This document shows positions 46,741 to 55,857 of a stretch of DNA of 64,000 bases, in pieces. The stretch lies in the NCBI RefSeq assembly GCF_000069785.1, contig NC_010530.1, forward strand, positions 366,001 to 430,000, in the 5' to 3' direction. Position numbers and translations under genes: made by a program. Every line of letters starts with the position of its first letter. Position 1 is the first letter of the stretch. Source of the DNA: Cupriavidus taiwanensis LMG 19424. Lineage in GTDB: Bacteria > Pseudomonadota > Gammaproteobacteria > Burkholderiales > Burkholderiaceae. The notes beneath the pieces were generated by a model. The model searched no databases and had not been told where the DNA came from. It saw only the letters and a list, made by a program, of their open reading frames with translations.

Positions 46741-46988
46741 CAGAACCCCTCCCGTTCGGACTGGGTCTGGTCTTCGCGCCCTGGGGCCATGAAATCGTCA
46801 GGGAAGGCGGCGAACACATCGAGCAGCCCGGTCAGGCGTCGTCGCGCGGGCCGGATGCGCAGCTCATCGCCAATTCGCTCGATTTCAAACTGCATGTCCG
46901 TGTCGGGATAGGCCAGTTCCGCGGGAATGCGCACCGCCTGGGAATTGCCGTTGCGGAAGATCCGGGTGAAAGGCATTGCGAGTTCCAT
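46740..46988 (-). CDS. vapB: VapB-type antitoxin, AbrB/MazE fold
   Basis: An 82-residue antitoxin. MELAMPFTRIFRNGNSQAVR forms the swapped-hairpin AbrB DNA-binding domain (FRNGNSQAVRIP is the hallmark). The C-terminal tail (LLDVFAAFPDDFMAPGRED) would block the toxin active site. ATG 46988 is preferred because AAGG sits six bases upstream; an in-frame ATG six bases earlier abuts that site. It is followed directly by vapC and probably autorepresses through the repeats upstream. Confidence 0.9.
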   Translation of the reverse strand: MELAMPFTRIFRNGNSQAVRIPAELAYPDTDMQFEIERIGDELRIRPARRRLTGLLDVFAAFPDDFMAPGREDQTQSEREGF

Positions 46989-47043
46989 GTACATCCTTGT
47001 AGGTACAAAGCATAGCACCATGAAAGCAGAAGTACATCCTTGT
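46989..47043. promoter_or_regulatory. Direct repeats upstream of vapBC, candidate autoregulatory site
   Basis: GTACATCCTTGT occurs at 46989-47000 and again at 47032-47043. The first copy is also part of a partial dyad TGTAC-N10-GTACA. It overlaps the vapB start region, as expected for a VapBC operator. The second copy lies at the start of the leader of the divergent LysR gene. Confidence 0.5.
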
Positions 47044-47114
47044 GTGTATGCCCGGATTCTCAATCGGCTACTCTTGTCTACAATGCGCCACGTCGCCCCG
47101 GATTCTCCGCCACC

Positions 47115-47975
47115 ATGGACATCGAACTAGCCCGCACCTTCCTGCAGGTTGTGCGCGACGGCAGCCTGCTGGCCGCCGCCGACAAGCTGCATGTCACCCA
47201 GACCGCCGTGACCGCGCGCATTAAGAGCCTGGAGGCGCAGCTGAACTGCCGCCTGTTCGAGCGCAACAAGGCGGGCGCGCGGCTGACGCCGGACGGGCAG
47301 CGGTTTCTTGGCTATGCCAGCCAGCTGGTGCAGACCTGGGAGGCGGCGTGCCGCGAGCTGCCGTTGCCGACGGGGCTGGCCAGCCTGTTCCGCTATGGCA
47401 CGGAGATCAGCCTGGGCAATCCGCTGGTGCTGCTGTGGGCGACACGCCTGCGCCAGCGGATGCCGGCGCAGGCCGTGCGGGCGGAAGTGGGCGAGGGGGC
47501 GGAGCTGCAACGAAGGCTGCAATCGGGCGCTCTGGACGCCGCGCTGGTGTACCAGCCTGAGTACGCGCCCGGCATGCAGGTGGAAGCGCTGATGGAGGAA
47601 AAGCTGGTACTGATCCGCTCGACGCAGCGCGACGGCGGCTATGTCTATGTCGACTGGGGCCCGGAGTTCCGCCGCCAGCATGACAGCGCGTTGCCGGAGC
47701 ATGCGCGCGCATCCCTGTACTTCAACCTCGGGCCGCTGGCGTTGCAGTACATCCTGCAGTTCGGCGGCAGCGGCTACTTCCGCACGCGGGTGGTGCAGAG
47801 CTACCTCGACAGCGGTGTACTGGTGCGCGTCGCCGGCGCGCCGGAATTTTCGTATCCCGTGTTCCTGGTCTGCGCCAAGGCGCCCACGGGACCGGCGCAG
47901 GAAGCCGTGGAGATCCTGCGCGAGATCGTGCGGGAAGAATCCGACTGGTCGCAGCGCTGGGACGTCCCGCAGTAG
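47115..47975 (+). CDS. LysR family transcriptional regulator
   Basis: A 286-residue LTTR starting MDIELARTFLQVVRDGSLLA, with the recognition helix in LHVTQTAVTARIKSLEAQL. The effector domain starts near residue 90. It lies divergently from vapBC, which is not its likely target, and upstream of a small membrane-protein gene on the opposite strand. Its regulon is unknown. Confidence 0.87.
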   Translation: MDIELARTFLQVVRDGSLLAAADKLHVTQTAVTARIKSLEAQLNCRLFERNKAGARLTPDGQRFLGYASQLVQTWEAACRELPLPTGLASLFRYGTEISLGNPLVLLWATRLRQRMPAQAVRAEVGEGAELQRRLQSGALDAALVYQPEYAPGMQVEALMEEKLVLIRSTQRDGGYVYVDWGPEFRRQHDSALPEHARASLYFNLGPLALQYILQFGGSGYFRTRVVQSYLDSGVLVRVAGAPEFSYPVFLVCAKAPTGPAQEAVEILREIVREESDWSQRWDVPQ

Positions 47976-47995
47976 CGCCCGGACCCGCGCCGGGC

Positions 47996-48244
47996 TCAGA
48001 TCCGCACCGGCACCAGCTGTCCCGATGGGGCCGGCACGGCCACCAGGCGCCATTGCCGCACGCGCCTCCCCCGGCCGCCGCCGCTGCCGCGTCGCGGCGG
48101 GCGAGGTTCGAGGCCGGCAAAGCGCCCATGCTGCTGCGCGCGCGTCAGGACCGGTTCCGGTACCCGCGTGCCGATCAGCCAGGTGGCGGTACCCCCCAAC
48201 CCCACCAATGCCAGCGCCAGTCCAATCCAGAGGATGGCTTCCAT
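47996..48244 (-). CDS. Small single-pass membrane protein, unknown function
   Basis: An 82-residue protein. MEAILWIGLALALVGLGGTA gives one N-terminal transmembrane helix. A basic cytoplasmic tail rich in Arg, Gly and Pro follows (PPRRGSGGGRGRRVRQW, about 48-64) and it ends PSGQLVPVRI. GGAG eight bases upstream supports ATG 48244. It diverges from the acyl-CoA dehydrogenase, sharing a spacer with a GGCAC-N5-GTGCC dyad. No family was recognised. Confidence 0.55.
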   Translation of the reverse strand: MEAILWIGLALALVGLGGTATWLIGTRVPEPVLTRAQQHGRFAGLEPRPPRRGSGGGRGRRVRQWRLVAVPAPSGQLVPVRI

Positions 48245-48284
48245 GTTCCCGCTCCATCGAATCGTTATCTGTGGTTCCAGTATT

Positions 48285-48299
48285 GGCACAAAGCGTGCC
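48285..48299. promoter_or_regulatory. Symmetric GGCAC-N5-GTGCC site, possible sigma-54 promoter or operator
   Basis: GGCACAAAGCGTGCC is an inverted repeat whose GG and GC are 10 bp apart, matching sigma-54 -24/-12 spacing in both directions. On the plus strand it reads TGGCAC with a GTGC -12-like element and would serve the acyl-CoA dehydrogenase. On the minus strand a start about 28 bp upstream of the small membrane-protein gene would result. It could equally be a regulator operator. Confidence 0.35.
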
Positions 48300-48473
48300 G
48301 GGCGGTAAATGAAAGTTATTTGCACTTCATATCAATAAAATTGCACTCAAGCGGCTTTTTGCTGCGGGCGGGCCGGTCCGCCGACGGTAAGAAAAATCAT
48401 CTGTTCCGACGAATCTCCCGGGCGTGGCTCGGCCGACACTGGCCCGGTCAATGTCAAAACCCTGGAGACCCCG

Positions 48474-49631
48474 ATGCAACGCCTGATCTTCGAAGCCGAA
48501 CACGACGCCTTCCGCGAATCCGCCCGCCGCTTCTACCAGCGCGAGGTCGGCCCGCATGGCGAGCGCTGGCGCGAACAGGGCTGCGTGGACCGCGAGGTGT
48601 TCCGCAAGGCCGGCGAGCAGGGCTACCTGCTGATGTGGGCCGACGAGCAATACGGCGGCGCCGGCGTGCAGGACTTTCGCTATGAGCAAATCCTGATCGA
48701 GGAAAACGCGCGCCACGGCGATTCCGGTTTCTTCGGCACGCTGCATTCGCGCCTGGTGGCGCCTTACATCGGCCGCATCGGCAATGAAGAACAGCGCCAG
48801 CGCCTGCTGCCCGCTGCCGCGCGCGGCGAGTCGATCTTCGCCGTGGCCATGACCGAGCCGCAGACCGGCTCGGACCTGGCCGGCATTCGCACCCGCGCCG
48901 AGGACCATGGCGACCACTGGGTGCTGAACGGCGCCAAGACCTATATTTCGAACGGCCAGCTGGCCGACGTGGTGATCGTGGTGGCCCGCACCGATCCGGA
49001 ACGCAGCCATGGCCTGACGCTCTTCATCGTCGAACGCGGCATGCCGGGCTTCGAGCGCGGGCGCAAGCTGCGCAAGCTGGGCCTGCACTCGCAGGACACC
49101 TCGGAGCTGTTCTTCGACAACGTCAGGGTGCCCAAGGCCAACGTGCTGGGCGAGCCCGGCCAGGCCTTCCGCTACCTGACGCGCCACCTGGCCGAGGAGC
49201 GCCTGATCGGGGCCTGCGGCTACATGGCGTCGGCACAGGTGGCGTTCGATATCACGCTGGACTACGTGCGCGAGCGCAAGGCCTTTGGCCGCGCCATCGG
49301 CACGTTCCAGAACTCGCGCTTCAAGCTGGCCGAGCTGCGCGCGCAGCTGGACGCGCTGCAGACCTTTGTCGACCAGTGCGTGCTGCAACACAACGCCGGC
49401 ACGCTGACGGTGGAGACCGCGGCGTCGGCCAAGCTGCTGACCTCCGAGCTGCAGGGACGCATGGTTGACGAAGGCGTGCAGCTGCACGGCGGCGCCGGCT
49501 ATATGGAGGAGTACCGCATCTGCCGCATGTATGCCGACGCGCGCATTTCGCGCATCTATGCCGGCAGCAGCGAGATCATGAAGGAGATCATCGGGCGCGG
49601 GCTGGGGCTGGATGACCGCGTGAAGGCATAG
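48474..49631 (+). CDS. Acyl-CoA dehydrogenase, long-chain-type clade
   Basis: A 385-residue flavoprotein. The FAD-binding signature VAMTEPQTGSDLAGI is near residue 122 and DEGVQLHGGAGYMEEYRICR near the C-terminus. The usual catalytic Glu site (YEGT) reads YAGSSEIM, so the base is missing there. In long-chain and isovaleryl-CoA dehydrogenases the base sits on another helix, so this protein probably belongs to that clade. GGAGA precedes the start. It is monocistronic, with an intrinsic terminator after it. The substrate is not predictable. Confidence 0.88.
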   Translation: MQRLIFEAEHDAFRESARRFYQREVGPHGERWREQGCVDREVFRKAGEQGYLLMWADEQYGGAGVQDFRYEQILIEENARHGDSGFFGTLHSRLVAPYIGRIGNEEQRQRLLPAAARGESIFAVAMTEPQTGSDLAGIRTRAEDHGDHWVLNGAKTYISNGQLADVVIVVARTDPERSHGLTLFIVERGMPGFERGRKLRKLGLHSQDTSELFFDNVRVPKANVLGEPGQAFRYLTRHLAEERLIGACGYMASAQVAFDITLDYVRERKAFGRAIGTFQNSRFKLAELRAQLDALQTFVDQCVLQHNAGTLTVETAASAKLLTSELQGRMVDEGVQLHGGAGYMEEYRICRMYADARISRIYAGSSEIMKEIIGRGLGLDDRVKA

Positions 49632-49652
49632 CCTGCCCAGGCAGGCTTCCGA

Positions 49653-49691
49653 CGGCACGGCTGGCAACAGCCGTGCCGTTTGTCGTTTTTT
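49653..49691 (+). terminator. Intrinsic terminator after the acyl-CoA dehydrogenase
   Basis: CGGCACGGCT and AGCCGTGCCG form a 10-bp stem with a 6-nt loop, followed by TTTGTCGTTTTTT. It lies about 21 bp after the stop codon. The remainder of the spacer to 49892 shows no gene. Confidence 0.85.
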
Positions 49692-49892
49692 CCGAATGGT
49701 CAGGGTTTTCGCGTAGTTAAAGGCATTTGTCAGGGGAATGAAAGCCGTTTGTAAAGCGATTCGGTTTGAATGCGGGCGGGAGATCGTGTCCGGGTGGCGT
49801 AGACGGCATCGGGACAGCGGGCGAGGGCGCGACAAGACAGCCACGCCGCGCAACCTCGTCGGGCGCCGGGCGCGGGAATATTTCGCGCCTCG

Positions 49893-51380
49893 GTGAACCA
49901 TTCGGCGGGTACGGTCGTTTACCGCAGATCGTTGTCAAACCGAGCCCGACTGAACGTGCCTTTTGTCTTATCCCGTGTTGCCGTGGCGGCCCTGCTGGGG
50001 CTGGGCCTCGTGGCAGGGCCTGTGGCGAGCCGCGCCGCCGAACGCCTGGCCGATTCGCCTCCTTCCGCTGCTTCTGCTGATTCCATGCATGCCGCACCGG
50101 CCGATGGCCCGTGCGCGCCGCCGCCGGCAGGCGCCACGCTGACCCTGGCCCAGGTGCGCCTGGACGCGTTGCGCTGTAACCGGACCATCCTGGCCGCGCG
50201 CCGAGGGGTGGAAGCCAGCCAGGCCGACGTGCAGATCGCGTCGCAGCGTCCCAACCCCGTGCTAAGCCTGGGTGTCGAGAACATCAACCCGCATGCCGGC
50301 GTCGGCTCCGGCAACCTGCGCAGCAAGACCGTGGATTCCACGCTGCGGGTGGACCAGTTGATCGAGACGGCCAACAAGGGCAACCTGCGCGTCGATGCCG
50401 CGCGCAAGGCCAGCGCCGCCGCCGGCGAAGCGGTGCAGGCCGTGGTGGCGCAACAGACCGGCGCGGTGGAGCAGGCCTTCTTCGACGCGCTGGCCAGCCA
50501 GGAGCGCGTGGCCGTGTTGCGCGAGACCCTTGCGCTGTACGAGCGCACCCGCCAGGCCAGCGAGACTCGCCTCAAAGCCGGCGACGTGGCGCGCGCCGAC
50601 GTGACCAAGCTGCAGCTCGACGCGCTGCGCGCGCAGAGCGATATGCGCCAGGCCATCACCGATCATTACCGCGACAAGGCCATGCTGGCGCAGGCGATGG
50701 GCGTGCCCGGCACCCTCGCCGACAACCGGCTGGTGGCCGACTGGCCGGTGCTCGATGCGGCCGTGCCGCCGCCAGACCCCGACACGCTGCAGCGCCGCCC
50801 CGACGTGACCGCGGCCGAGGCGCGCCTGGCCGCCGCCGCGGCGACGCGCGACCTCGCACGCGCGGGGCGCGTGCCCGATGTGACCATTGGCGCGCAGGCC
50901 GAGCACTATCCGACTTCGCCAAGCAACAGCTATGGCTCCGGCAACAGCTTCGGCGTGTTCCTGTCCGTCCCCCTGCCGGTGCGCCACAGCAACGGCGGCG
51001 AGGCGCGCCGCGCCGAGGTCGATTACTACGCGGCGCTGGACGACCGCAACCGCGTGATGCTGGAGGCCGGCAACGAGATCGAACGGCTGCGCAGCCAGCT
51101 CGAGACCGCGCGCCAGTCGCTGCGGCAGATGCGCGAGGACGTGCTGCCCGCTGCGGAAAGCGTTGCCGGCAGCGCCGAATTCGCCTACCGCAAGGGCGCC
51201 ACCGGCGTGCTCGACCTGCTCGATGCGCGGCGCGCGCTGCGCCAGACCCGGCTCGATGCCGTCGCAGCACAAGCCGAGTACGCCAAGGCGCTGTCGGCGT
51301 ATCGCGCTGCCTTGCAGACCTCGACCAGCGCTGCGCCAGCTCATGCCGCCGCCACGGACGCGACCACCGCGCGCCCCTGA
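49893..51380 (+). CDS. CzcC-like outer-membrane factor of a heavy-metal RND efflux system
   Basis: A 495-residue (if GTG 49893 is used) TolC-like outer-membrane channel of the CzcC family. The N-terminus is uncertain; GTG 49956 would start just before the hydrophobic signal VLSRVAVAALLGLGLVAG. Two OEP repeats are seen, each with long Ala/Arg/Glu-rich helices (LTLAQVRLDALRCNRTILAAR; AGRVPDVTIGAQAEHYPTSP), ending with GATGVLDLLDARRALRQTRL. It is the first gene of a three-gene operon with CzcB-like and CzcA-like genes, 23 bp before the second. Confidence 0.87.
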   Translation: MNHSAGTVVYRRSLSNRARLNVPFVLSRVAVAALLGLGLVAGPVASRAAERLADSPPSAASADSMHAAPADGPCAPPPAGATLTLAQVRLDALRCNRTILAARRGVEASQADVQIASQRPNPVLSLGVENINPHAGVGSGNLRSKTVDSTLRVDQLIETANKGNLRVDAARKASAAAGEAVQAVVAQQTGAVEQAFFDALASQERVAVLRETLALYERTRQASETRLKAGDVARADVTKLQLDALRAQSDMRQAITDHYRDKAMLAQAMGVPGTLADNRLVADWPVLDAAVPPPDPDTLQRRPDVTAAEARLAAAAATRDLARAGRVPDVTIGAQAEHYPTSPSNSYGSGNSFGVFLSVPLPVRHSNGGEARRAEVDYYAALDDRNRVMLEAGNEIERLRSQLETARQSLRQMREDVLPAAESVAGSAEFAYRKGATGVLDLLDARRALRQTRLDAVAAQAEYAKALSAYRAALQTSTSAAPAHAAATDATTARP

Positions 51381-51403
51381 ACCGCAGTTCCCGCGATTCC
51401 CTC

Positions 51404-52627
51404 ATGTCCTTCCTGTCACGCATGTCCAGCCGCATGTCATCTCTCCACGCTGCCTTGCCGGCACGCATTTCCATCCTGTTCGCCATGTCGTTGTGCGCGC
51501 TGGCGCTGGCCGCGTGCGGCAAGCCCGAAACCACGAAGGCCGATGACGATCCCAAGGTCAGCGGCAATACCATCCAGTTTCCGGCCAGCGTGAAGACGCT
51601 GCCCGGCATCGCCGGCGAGGCCGCCACCATGGGCGGCGAGCGCATGCTGAGCCTGCCGGGGCGGCTGGTGTGGAACGAAGACAAGACCGTGCGCGTGGCG
51701 ACGCCGTTTGCCGGGCGCGTGACCGAGGTGCTGGTGCAGCCAGGCGCCACCGTCAAGGCCGGTCAGCCGCTGGCGATGCTGACCTCGCCGGAATTCGGCG
51801 TGGCCCAGGCCGACGCGCGCAAGGCCGCCGCCGACAGCGCGGTCGCAGCCAAGGCGCTGGCGCGCCAGCGCGAGCTGTATGGTGCCGGCATCATCGCGCA
51901 GAAGGAACTGGAGCAGGCCCAGGCCGACGCCGCGCGCGCCGCGGCCGACCTGCAGCGCACCCAGGCGGCGCTAAGCCAGTACGGCGCCGCGGCGGCAGGG
52001 ACGGGCGGCGTCAACCAGCGCTTTGCGCTGCGCAGCCCCATCGACGGCCTGGTGGTCGAGCGCAACATCAACCTCGGCATGGAGCTGCGCCCCGACCAGC
52101 CTCCGGCCGCGCCGCTGTTCCTGGTAACCGATCCGACCACGCTGTGGGCCCAGGTCGATGCCGGCGAGGCCGACCTGAAGCTGTTCAAGCCCGGCGTCGA
52201 CGTGCAGCTGAGCACCTCGGCCTGGCCCGGCGAGACCTTTGCCGGCACCGTGGTCAAGATTGCCGATTATGTCGATCCGACCGCGCGCAGCATCAAGGTG
52301 CGGCTGAACGTGCCCAATCCCGAGCGTCGCCTGAAGGCGGAGATGTTCGTCACCGCCAGGCTGCCGGCGGCATCGTTCAAGGGTGTCGCGGTGCCGTCCA
52401 AGGCGGTGTTCCTGGCCGACAACCGCAACTATGTGTTCGTGCGCACCGCCCCCAATACCTTCGAGCGCCGCCAGGTGCGCGTGGGTGTGACGCTGCCCGG
52501 CACCACCGAGCTGCTCGAAGGCGTGAAGGACGGCGAGACCGTGGTCAGCGAAGGCAACCTTTACCTGCAGGACATCCTGCGCGATGCCACCGCGGTGAAC
52601 GCGGCGCGCGCGGCAGAGAAGCGCTGA
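51404..52627 (+). CDS. CzcB-like periplasmic adaptor (membrane fusion protein)
   Basis: A 407-residue lipoprotein adaptor with lipobox ALALAACGK (Cys about 38). It has a split lipoyl domain (FAGRVTEVLVQPGATVKAGQ and RSPIDGLVVERNINLG), a helical hairpin between (QRELYGAGIIAQKELEQAQA), and beta-barrel and membrane-proximal domains (AQVDAGEADLKLFKPG, LKAEMFVTARLP). It links the inner-membrane pump to the outer-membrane channel. The His-rich N-terminal metal-binding stretch of CzcB is absent. It ends 12 bp before the pump gene. Confidence 0.89.
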   Translation: MSFLSRMSSRMSSLHAALPARISILFAMSLCALALAACGKPETTKADDDPKVSGNTIQFPASVKTLPGIAGEAATMGGERMLSLPGRLVWNEDKTVRVATPFAGRVTEVLVQPGATVKAGQPLAMLTSPEFGVAQADARKAAADSAVAAKALARQRELYGAGIIAQKELEQAQADAARAAADLQRTQAALSQYGAAAAGTGGVNQRFALRSPIDGLVVERNINLGMELRPDQPPAAPLFLVTDPTTLWAQVDAGEADLKLFKPGVDVQLSTSAWPGETFAGTVVKIADYVDPTARSIKVRLNVPNPERRLKAEMFVTARLPAASFKGVAVPSKAVFLADNRNYVFVRTAPNTFERRQVRVGVTLPGTTELLEGVKDGETVVSEGNLYLQDILRDATAVNAARAAEKR

Positions 52628-52639
52628 GGACGGCTGCCC

Positions 52640-55600
52640 ATGATTTCTCGCATCGTCAGCTTTGCCCTGCACCAGAAGCTCTTTGTCTGGCTGGGGCTGA
52701 TCCTCTTCGTCGGAGGCGGCATCGCCGCGTTCAAGAACCTGCCGATCGAAGCCTTCCCGGATGTCTCCGACATCCAGGTCAACGTCATCACGCTGTACCC
52801 GGGGCGCGCCGCCGAAGAAGTGGAGCGCCAGGTCACGATCCCGATCGAGACCGCGCTGGCCGGCACGCCCAACGCGGTGCGGGTGTTCTCGCACACGCAG
52901 TTCGGCCTGTCGTTCATGATGGTGACCTTCAACGACAAGGCGACCGACGTGGCCGCGCGCCAGCAGATCCTGGAGCGGCTGCGCAGCGTGGATTTGCCCG
53001 ACGGCGTGCATCCGGACCTGGCGCCGCTGTCCACCGCGATCGGCGAAATCTACCGCTTCCGGCTGACCGGCAAGGGCTATACGCCGCAGGAGCTGCGCAC
53101 GCTGCAGGACTGGGTGGTCGAGAAGAACCTGCGCCAGGTGCCGGGCGTGGCCGACCTGGTCACCATCGGCGGCACCATCAAGCAGTATGAGGTCAACCCC
53201 AACCTGGCGCGCATGCGCGACGCCAGGATCTCGCTGTCTCAGTTGTTCACCGCGCTGCAGCGGGCCAATGCCAATGCCGGTGGCGGCGCGGTGGCGCACG
53301 GGCGCCAGCAGTTCCTGCTGCGCTCGCTGGGCAGCTTCCGCACCTCGGCCGATATCGCCAACGTGGTGGTGGCCGAGAACAACGGCACGCCGATCCTGGT
53401 CAAGGACATTGCCGACGTGCGCGTCGGCAGCGCGCCGCCGCAAGGCCTGATGGGCCAGGACGACGAGGACGACATCGTCTCGGGCATCGTGGTGATGCGC
53501 AAGGGCGAAAACCCGTCGCTGGTGCTGGACGCGCTGAAGAAGAAGATCGAGCTGCTCGACGACCAGATCCTGCCCAAGGGCGTGAAGATCGTGCCGTACT
53601 ACGACCGCTCCACGCTGATCGACAAGACCCTGCACACGGTGTTCGGCAACCTGGTGGAGGGCGCGCTGCTGGTGATGGCGGTGCTGTACCTGTTCCTGGC
53701 CAACGTGCGCGCCGCGGCGATCGTCGCGCTGATCATCCCGCTGGCGCTGCTGTCCACCTTCATTGGCCTGACCTGGGTCGGGATTCCGGCCAACCTGCTG
53801 TCGCTGGGCGCGATGGACTTCGGTATCATCGTCGACGGCGCGGTGATCGTGGTCGAAAACATCTTCAAGCGGCTGGGCGAACTCAAGGCGCAGCAGATCC
53901 AGGACAGCCGGGCGCGCCTGCATGCGATCCTGCAGGCGACCACCGAGGTGGGCCGCCCGACCGTGTTCTCGATGGTCATCATCATCGCGGCGCACATTCC
54001 GATCTTCACGCTGCAGCGGCACGAGGGCAAGATCTTCGCGCCGATGGCCTATACGGTGACGGGGGCGCTGATCGGCTCGCTGATCCTGTCGCTGACGCTG
54101 GTGCCGCTGCTGTGCCACCTGTTGCTCAAGAAGAACATCGCGCACGACGACAACTTCCTGGTGCGCCACTGCAAGCGCCTCTACGCGCCGATGCTGGCCT
54201 GGGCGCTGGACCACAAGAAGCTGGTGGTGGGCGCGGCGCTGGGTCTGCTGGTGGTGACCGTGGGCGCGGGCAAGTTCCTTGGCAGCGAGTTCCTGCCCGA
54301 GCTGGACGAAGGGTCGATGTGGGTCAGCTTCGACCTGCCGGCCTCGGTCTCGATCGACGAGGCGCGCGACCAGGCGCGGCTGCTGCGCAGCGTGATCCGC
54401 CAGACGCCGGAGGTCAATACCACCATCTCCAAGGTGGGCCGTCCCGACGACGGCACCGACCCCAAGCTGATCAACACCGTCGAGATCCTGGTCGACCTCA
54501 AGCCCGAGAAGCAATGGCGCGCCGGCCTCGACAAGCGCGCCATCATCGGCGAGATCGACAAGCACCTGCGCCAGTTGCCCGGCATCGAGCCCAATTTCTC
54601 GCAGCCGGTGCGCGACAACATCCTCGAAAGCATCTCGCAGATCAAGGGCCAGATCGTGATCAAGGTGCAGAGCGACAGCCTGGAGCACAACAAGAAGGTG
54701 GCCGACCAGATCCTGGCCAACGTGCAGTCGGTCAAGGGCGTGATGCGCGCCTTTATCGACCGCGACGGCGAACTGCCGCAGTACGTGCTGGAGTTCGACC
54801 GCGCCCAGGCCGCGCGCTACGGCATCAACGTGGCCGACGTGCAGGACCTGATGGAAACCGCGCTGGCCGGCAAGGCCGCGACCGAGCTGTGGGAGGGCGA
54901 GAAGCACTTCAGCGTGGCGGTGCGGCTGAAACCGTCGGAGCGCGCGCTGCCGAACCTGCCCAATATCTTCATGCAGACCGCCGATGGCGCGCAGGTGCCG
55001 CTGTCGCAGCTGGTGACGTTCCGTGCTGCTTCCGGCGCGATGAACATCAGCCGCGAGAACGGCCAGCGCACCACCTCGATCGGCATCTTTATCCGCGACC
55101 GCGACATGGGCAGCGTGGTCAAGGATATGCAGAAACTGGTAGCCAAGAACGTCCGGGCCGACGACGTCAAGATCAGCTGGTCCGGCGAGTTCGAAAACCA
55201 GGAGCGCGCCATGGCGCGGCTGTCGATCGTGGTGCCGCTGTCGGTGCTGGTGATCTTCCTGCTGCTGTTCAATGCGTTCAAGTCGTTCAAGAGCGCCACG
55301 CTGATCATCTCGAACATCCCGTTCGCGCTGATTGGCGGCGTGTTCGCGCTGCTGCTGACCGGCATCCCGCTGTCGGTGTCGGCGGCGATCGGCTTTATCG
55401 CGCTGTTCGGCCAGGCGGTGCTCAACGGCGTGGTGATGGTGACCTACTTCAACCAGCTGCGCGAAGAGGGCATGCCGGTGCGCCAGGCCGTGCTGACCGG
55501 CTCGATGGACCGGCTGCGGACCGTGCTGATGACCGCGCTGCTGGCCATGCTGGGCCTGTTCCCGATGGCGATCTCGCGCGCCATCGGCTCCGAAACGCAG

Positions 55601-55762
55601 CGGCCGCTGGCCATCGTCATCATCGGCGGGCTGATCACCGCGACCGTGCTGACGCTGATCGTGCTGCCGACGCTCTATGAATGGATGGTGGGCCGCAACT
55701 GGCCGGACGAGGATGCCGCCGCGCCTGACGAGAACCGGATCACGCCTTCGATTTCCGGCTGA
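52640..55762 (+). CDS. CzcA-like heavy-metal efflux RND pump (HME family)
   Basis: A 1040-residue proton-driven cation pump with 12 transmembrane helices and two large periplasmic loops. The N-terminus is SFALHQKLFVWLGLILFVGG. The HME signature DFGIIVDGAVIVVEN in TM4 (about residues 393-407) carries the Asp, Asp and Glu of Co/Zn/Cd and Co/Ni pumps rather than the Cu/Ag CusA pattern. FLLLFNAFKSFKSATLIIS and the C-terminal TVLTLIVLPTLYEWMVG are typical. The likely substrates are divalent metals such as Zn, Co, Cd or Ni. There is no two-component or sigma/anti-sigma regulator in the operon, and a terminator follows. Confidence 0.93.
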   Translation: MISRIVSFALHQKLFVWLGLILFVGGGIAAFKNLPIEAFPDVSDIQVNVITLYPGRAAEEVERQVTIPIETALAGTPNAVRVFSHTQFGLSFMMVTFNDKATDVAARQQILERLRSVDLPDGVHPDLAPLSTAIGEIYRFRLTGKGYTPQELRTLQDWVVEKNLRQVPGVADLVTIGGTIKQYEVNPNLARMRDARISLSQLFTALQRANANAGGGAVAHGRQQFLLRSLGSFRTSADIANVVVAENNGTPILVKDIADVRVGSAPPQGLMGQDDEDDIVSGIVVMRKGENPSLVLDALKKKIELLDDQILPKGVKIVPYYDRSTLIDKTLHTVFGNLVEGALLVMAVLYLFLANVRAAAIVALIIPLALLSTFIGLTWVGIPANLLSLGAMDFGIIVDGAVIVVENIFKRLGELKAQQIQDSRARLHAILQATTEVGRPTVFSMVIIIAAHIPIFTLQRHEGKIFAPMAYTVTGALIGSLILSLTLVPLLCHLLLKKNIAHDDNFLVRHCKRLYAPMLAWALDHKKLVVGAALGLLVVTVGAGKFLGSEFLPELDEGSMWVSFDLPASVSIDEARDQARLLRSVIRQTPEVNTTISKVGRPDDGTDPKLINTVEILVDLKPEKQWRAGLDKRAIIGEIDKHLRQLPGIEPNFSQPVRDNILESISQIKGQIVIKVQSDSLEHNKKVADQILANVQSVKGVMRAFIDRDGELPQYVLEFDRAQAARYGINVADVQDLMETALAGKAATELWEGEKHFSVAVRLKPSERALPNLPNIFMQTADGAQVPLSQLVTFRAASGAMNISRENGQRTTSIGIFIRDRDMGSVVKDMQKLVAKNVRADDVKISWSGEFENQERAMARLSIVVPLSVLVIFLLLFNAFKSFKSATLIISNIPFALIGGVFALLLTGIPLSVSAAIGFIALFGQAVLNGVVMVTYFNQLREEGMPVRQAVLTGSMDRLRTVLMTALLAMLGLFPMAISRAIGSETQRPLAIVIIGGLITATVLTLIVLPTLYEWMVGRNWPDEDAAAPDENRITPSISG

Positions 55763-55830
55763 TGACAGCGTCGCGCGGGGCATGCCCGCGCGCACGCTGT
55801 CTGGCATCGCAGACATGGCGATGCATGGAC

Positions 55831-55857
55831 GCCGCCCCTTGCCGGGCGGCGTTTTTT
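55831..55857 (+). terminator. Intrinsic terminator after the RND operon
   Basis: GCCGCCC and GGGCGGC form a 7-bp stem with a 6-nt loop, followed by GTTTTTT. It lies about 69 bp after the pump stop codon. Confidence 0.88.
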
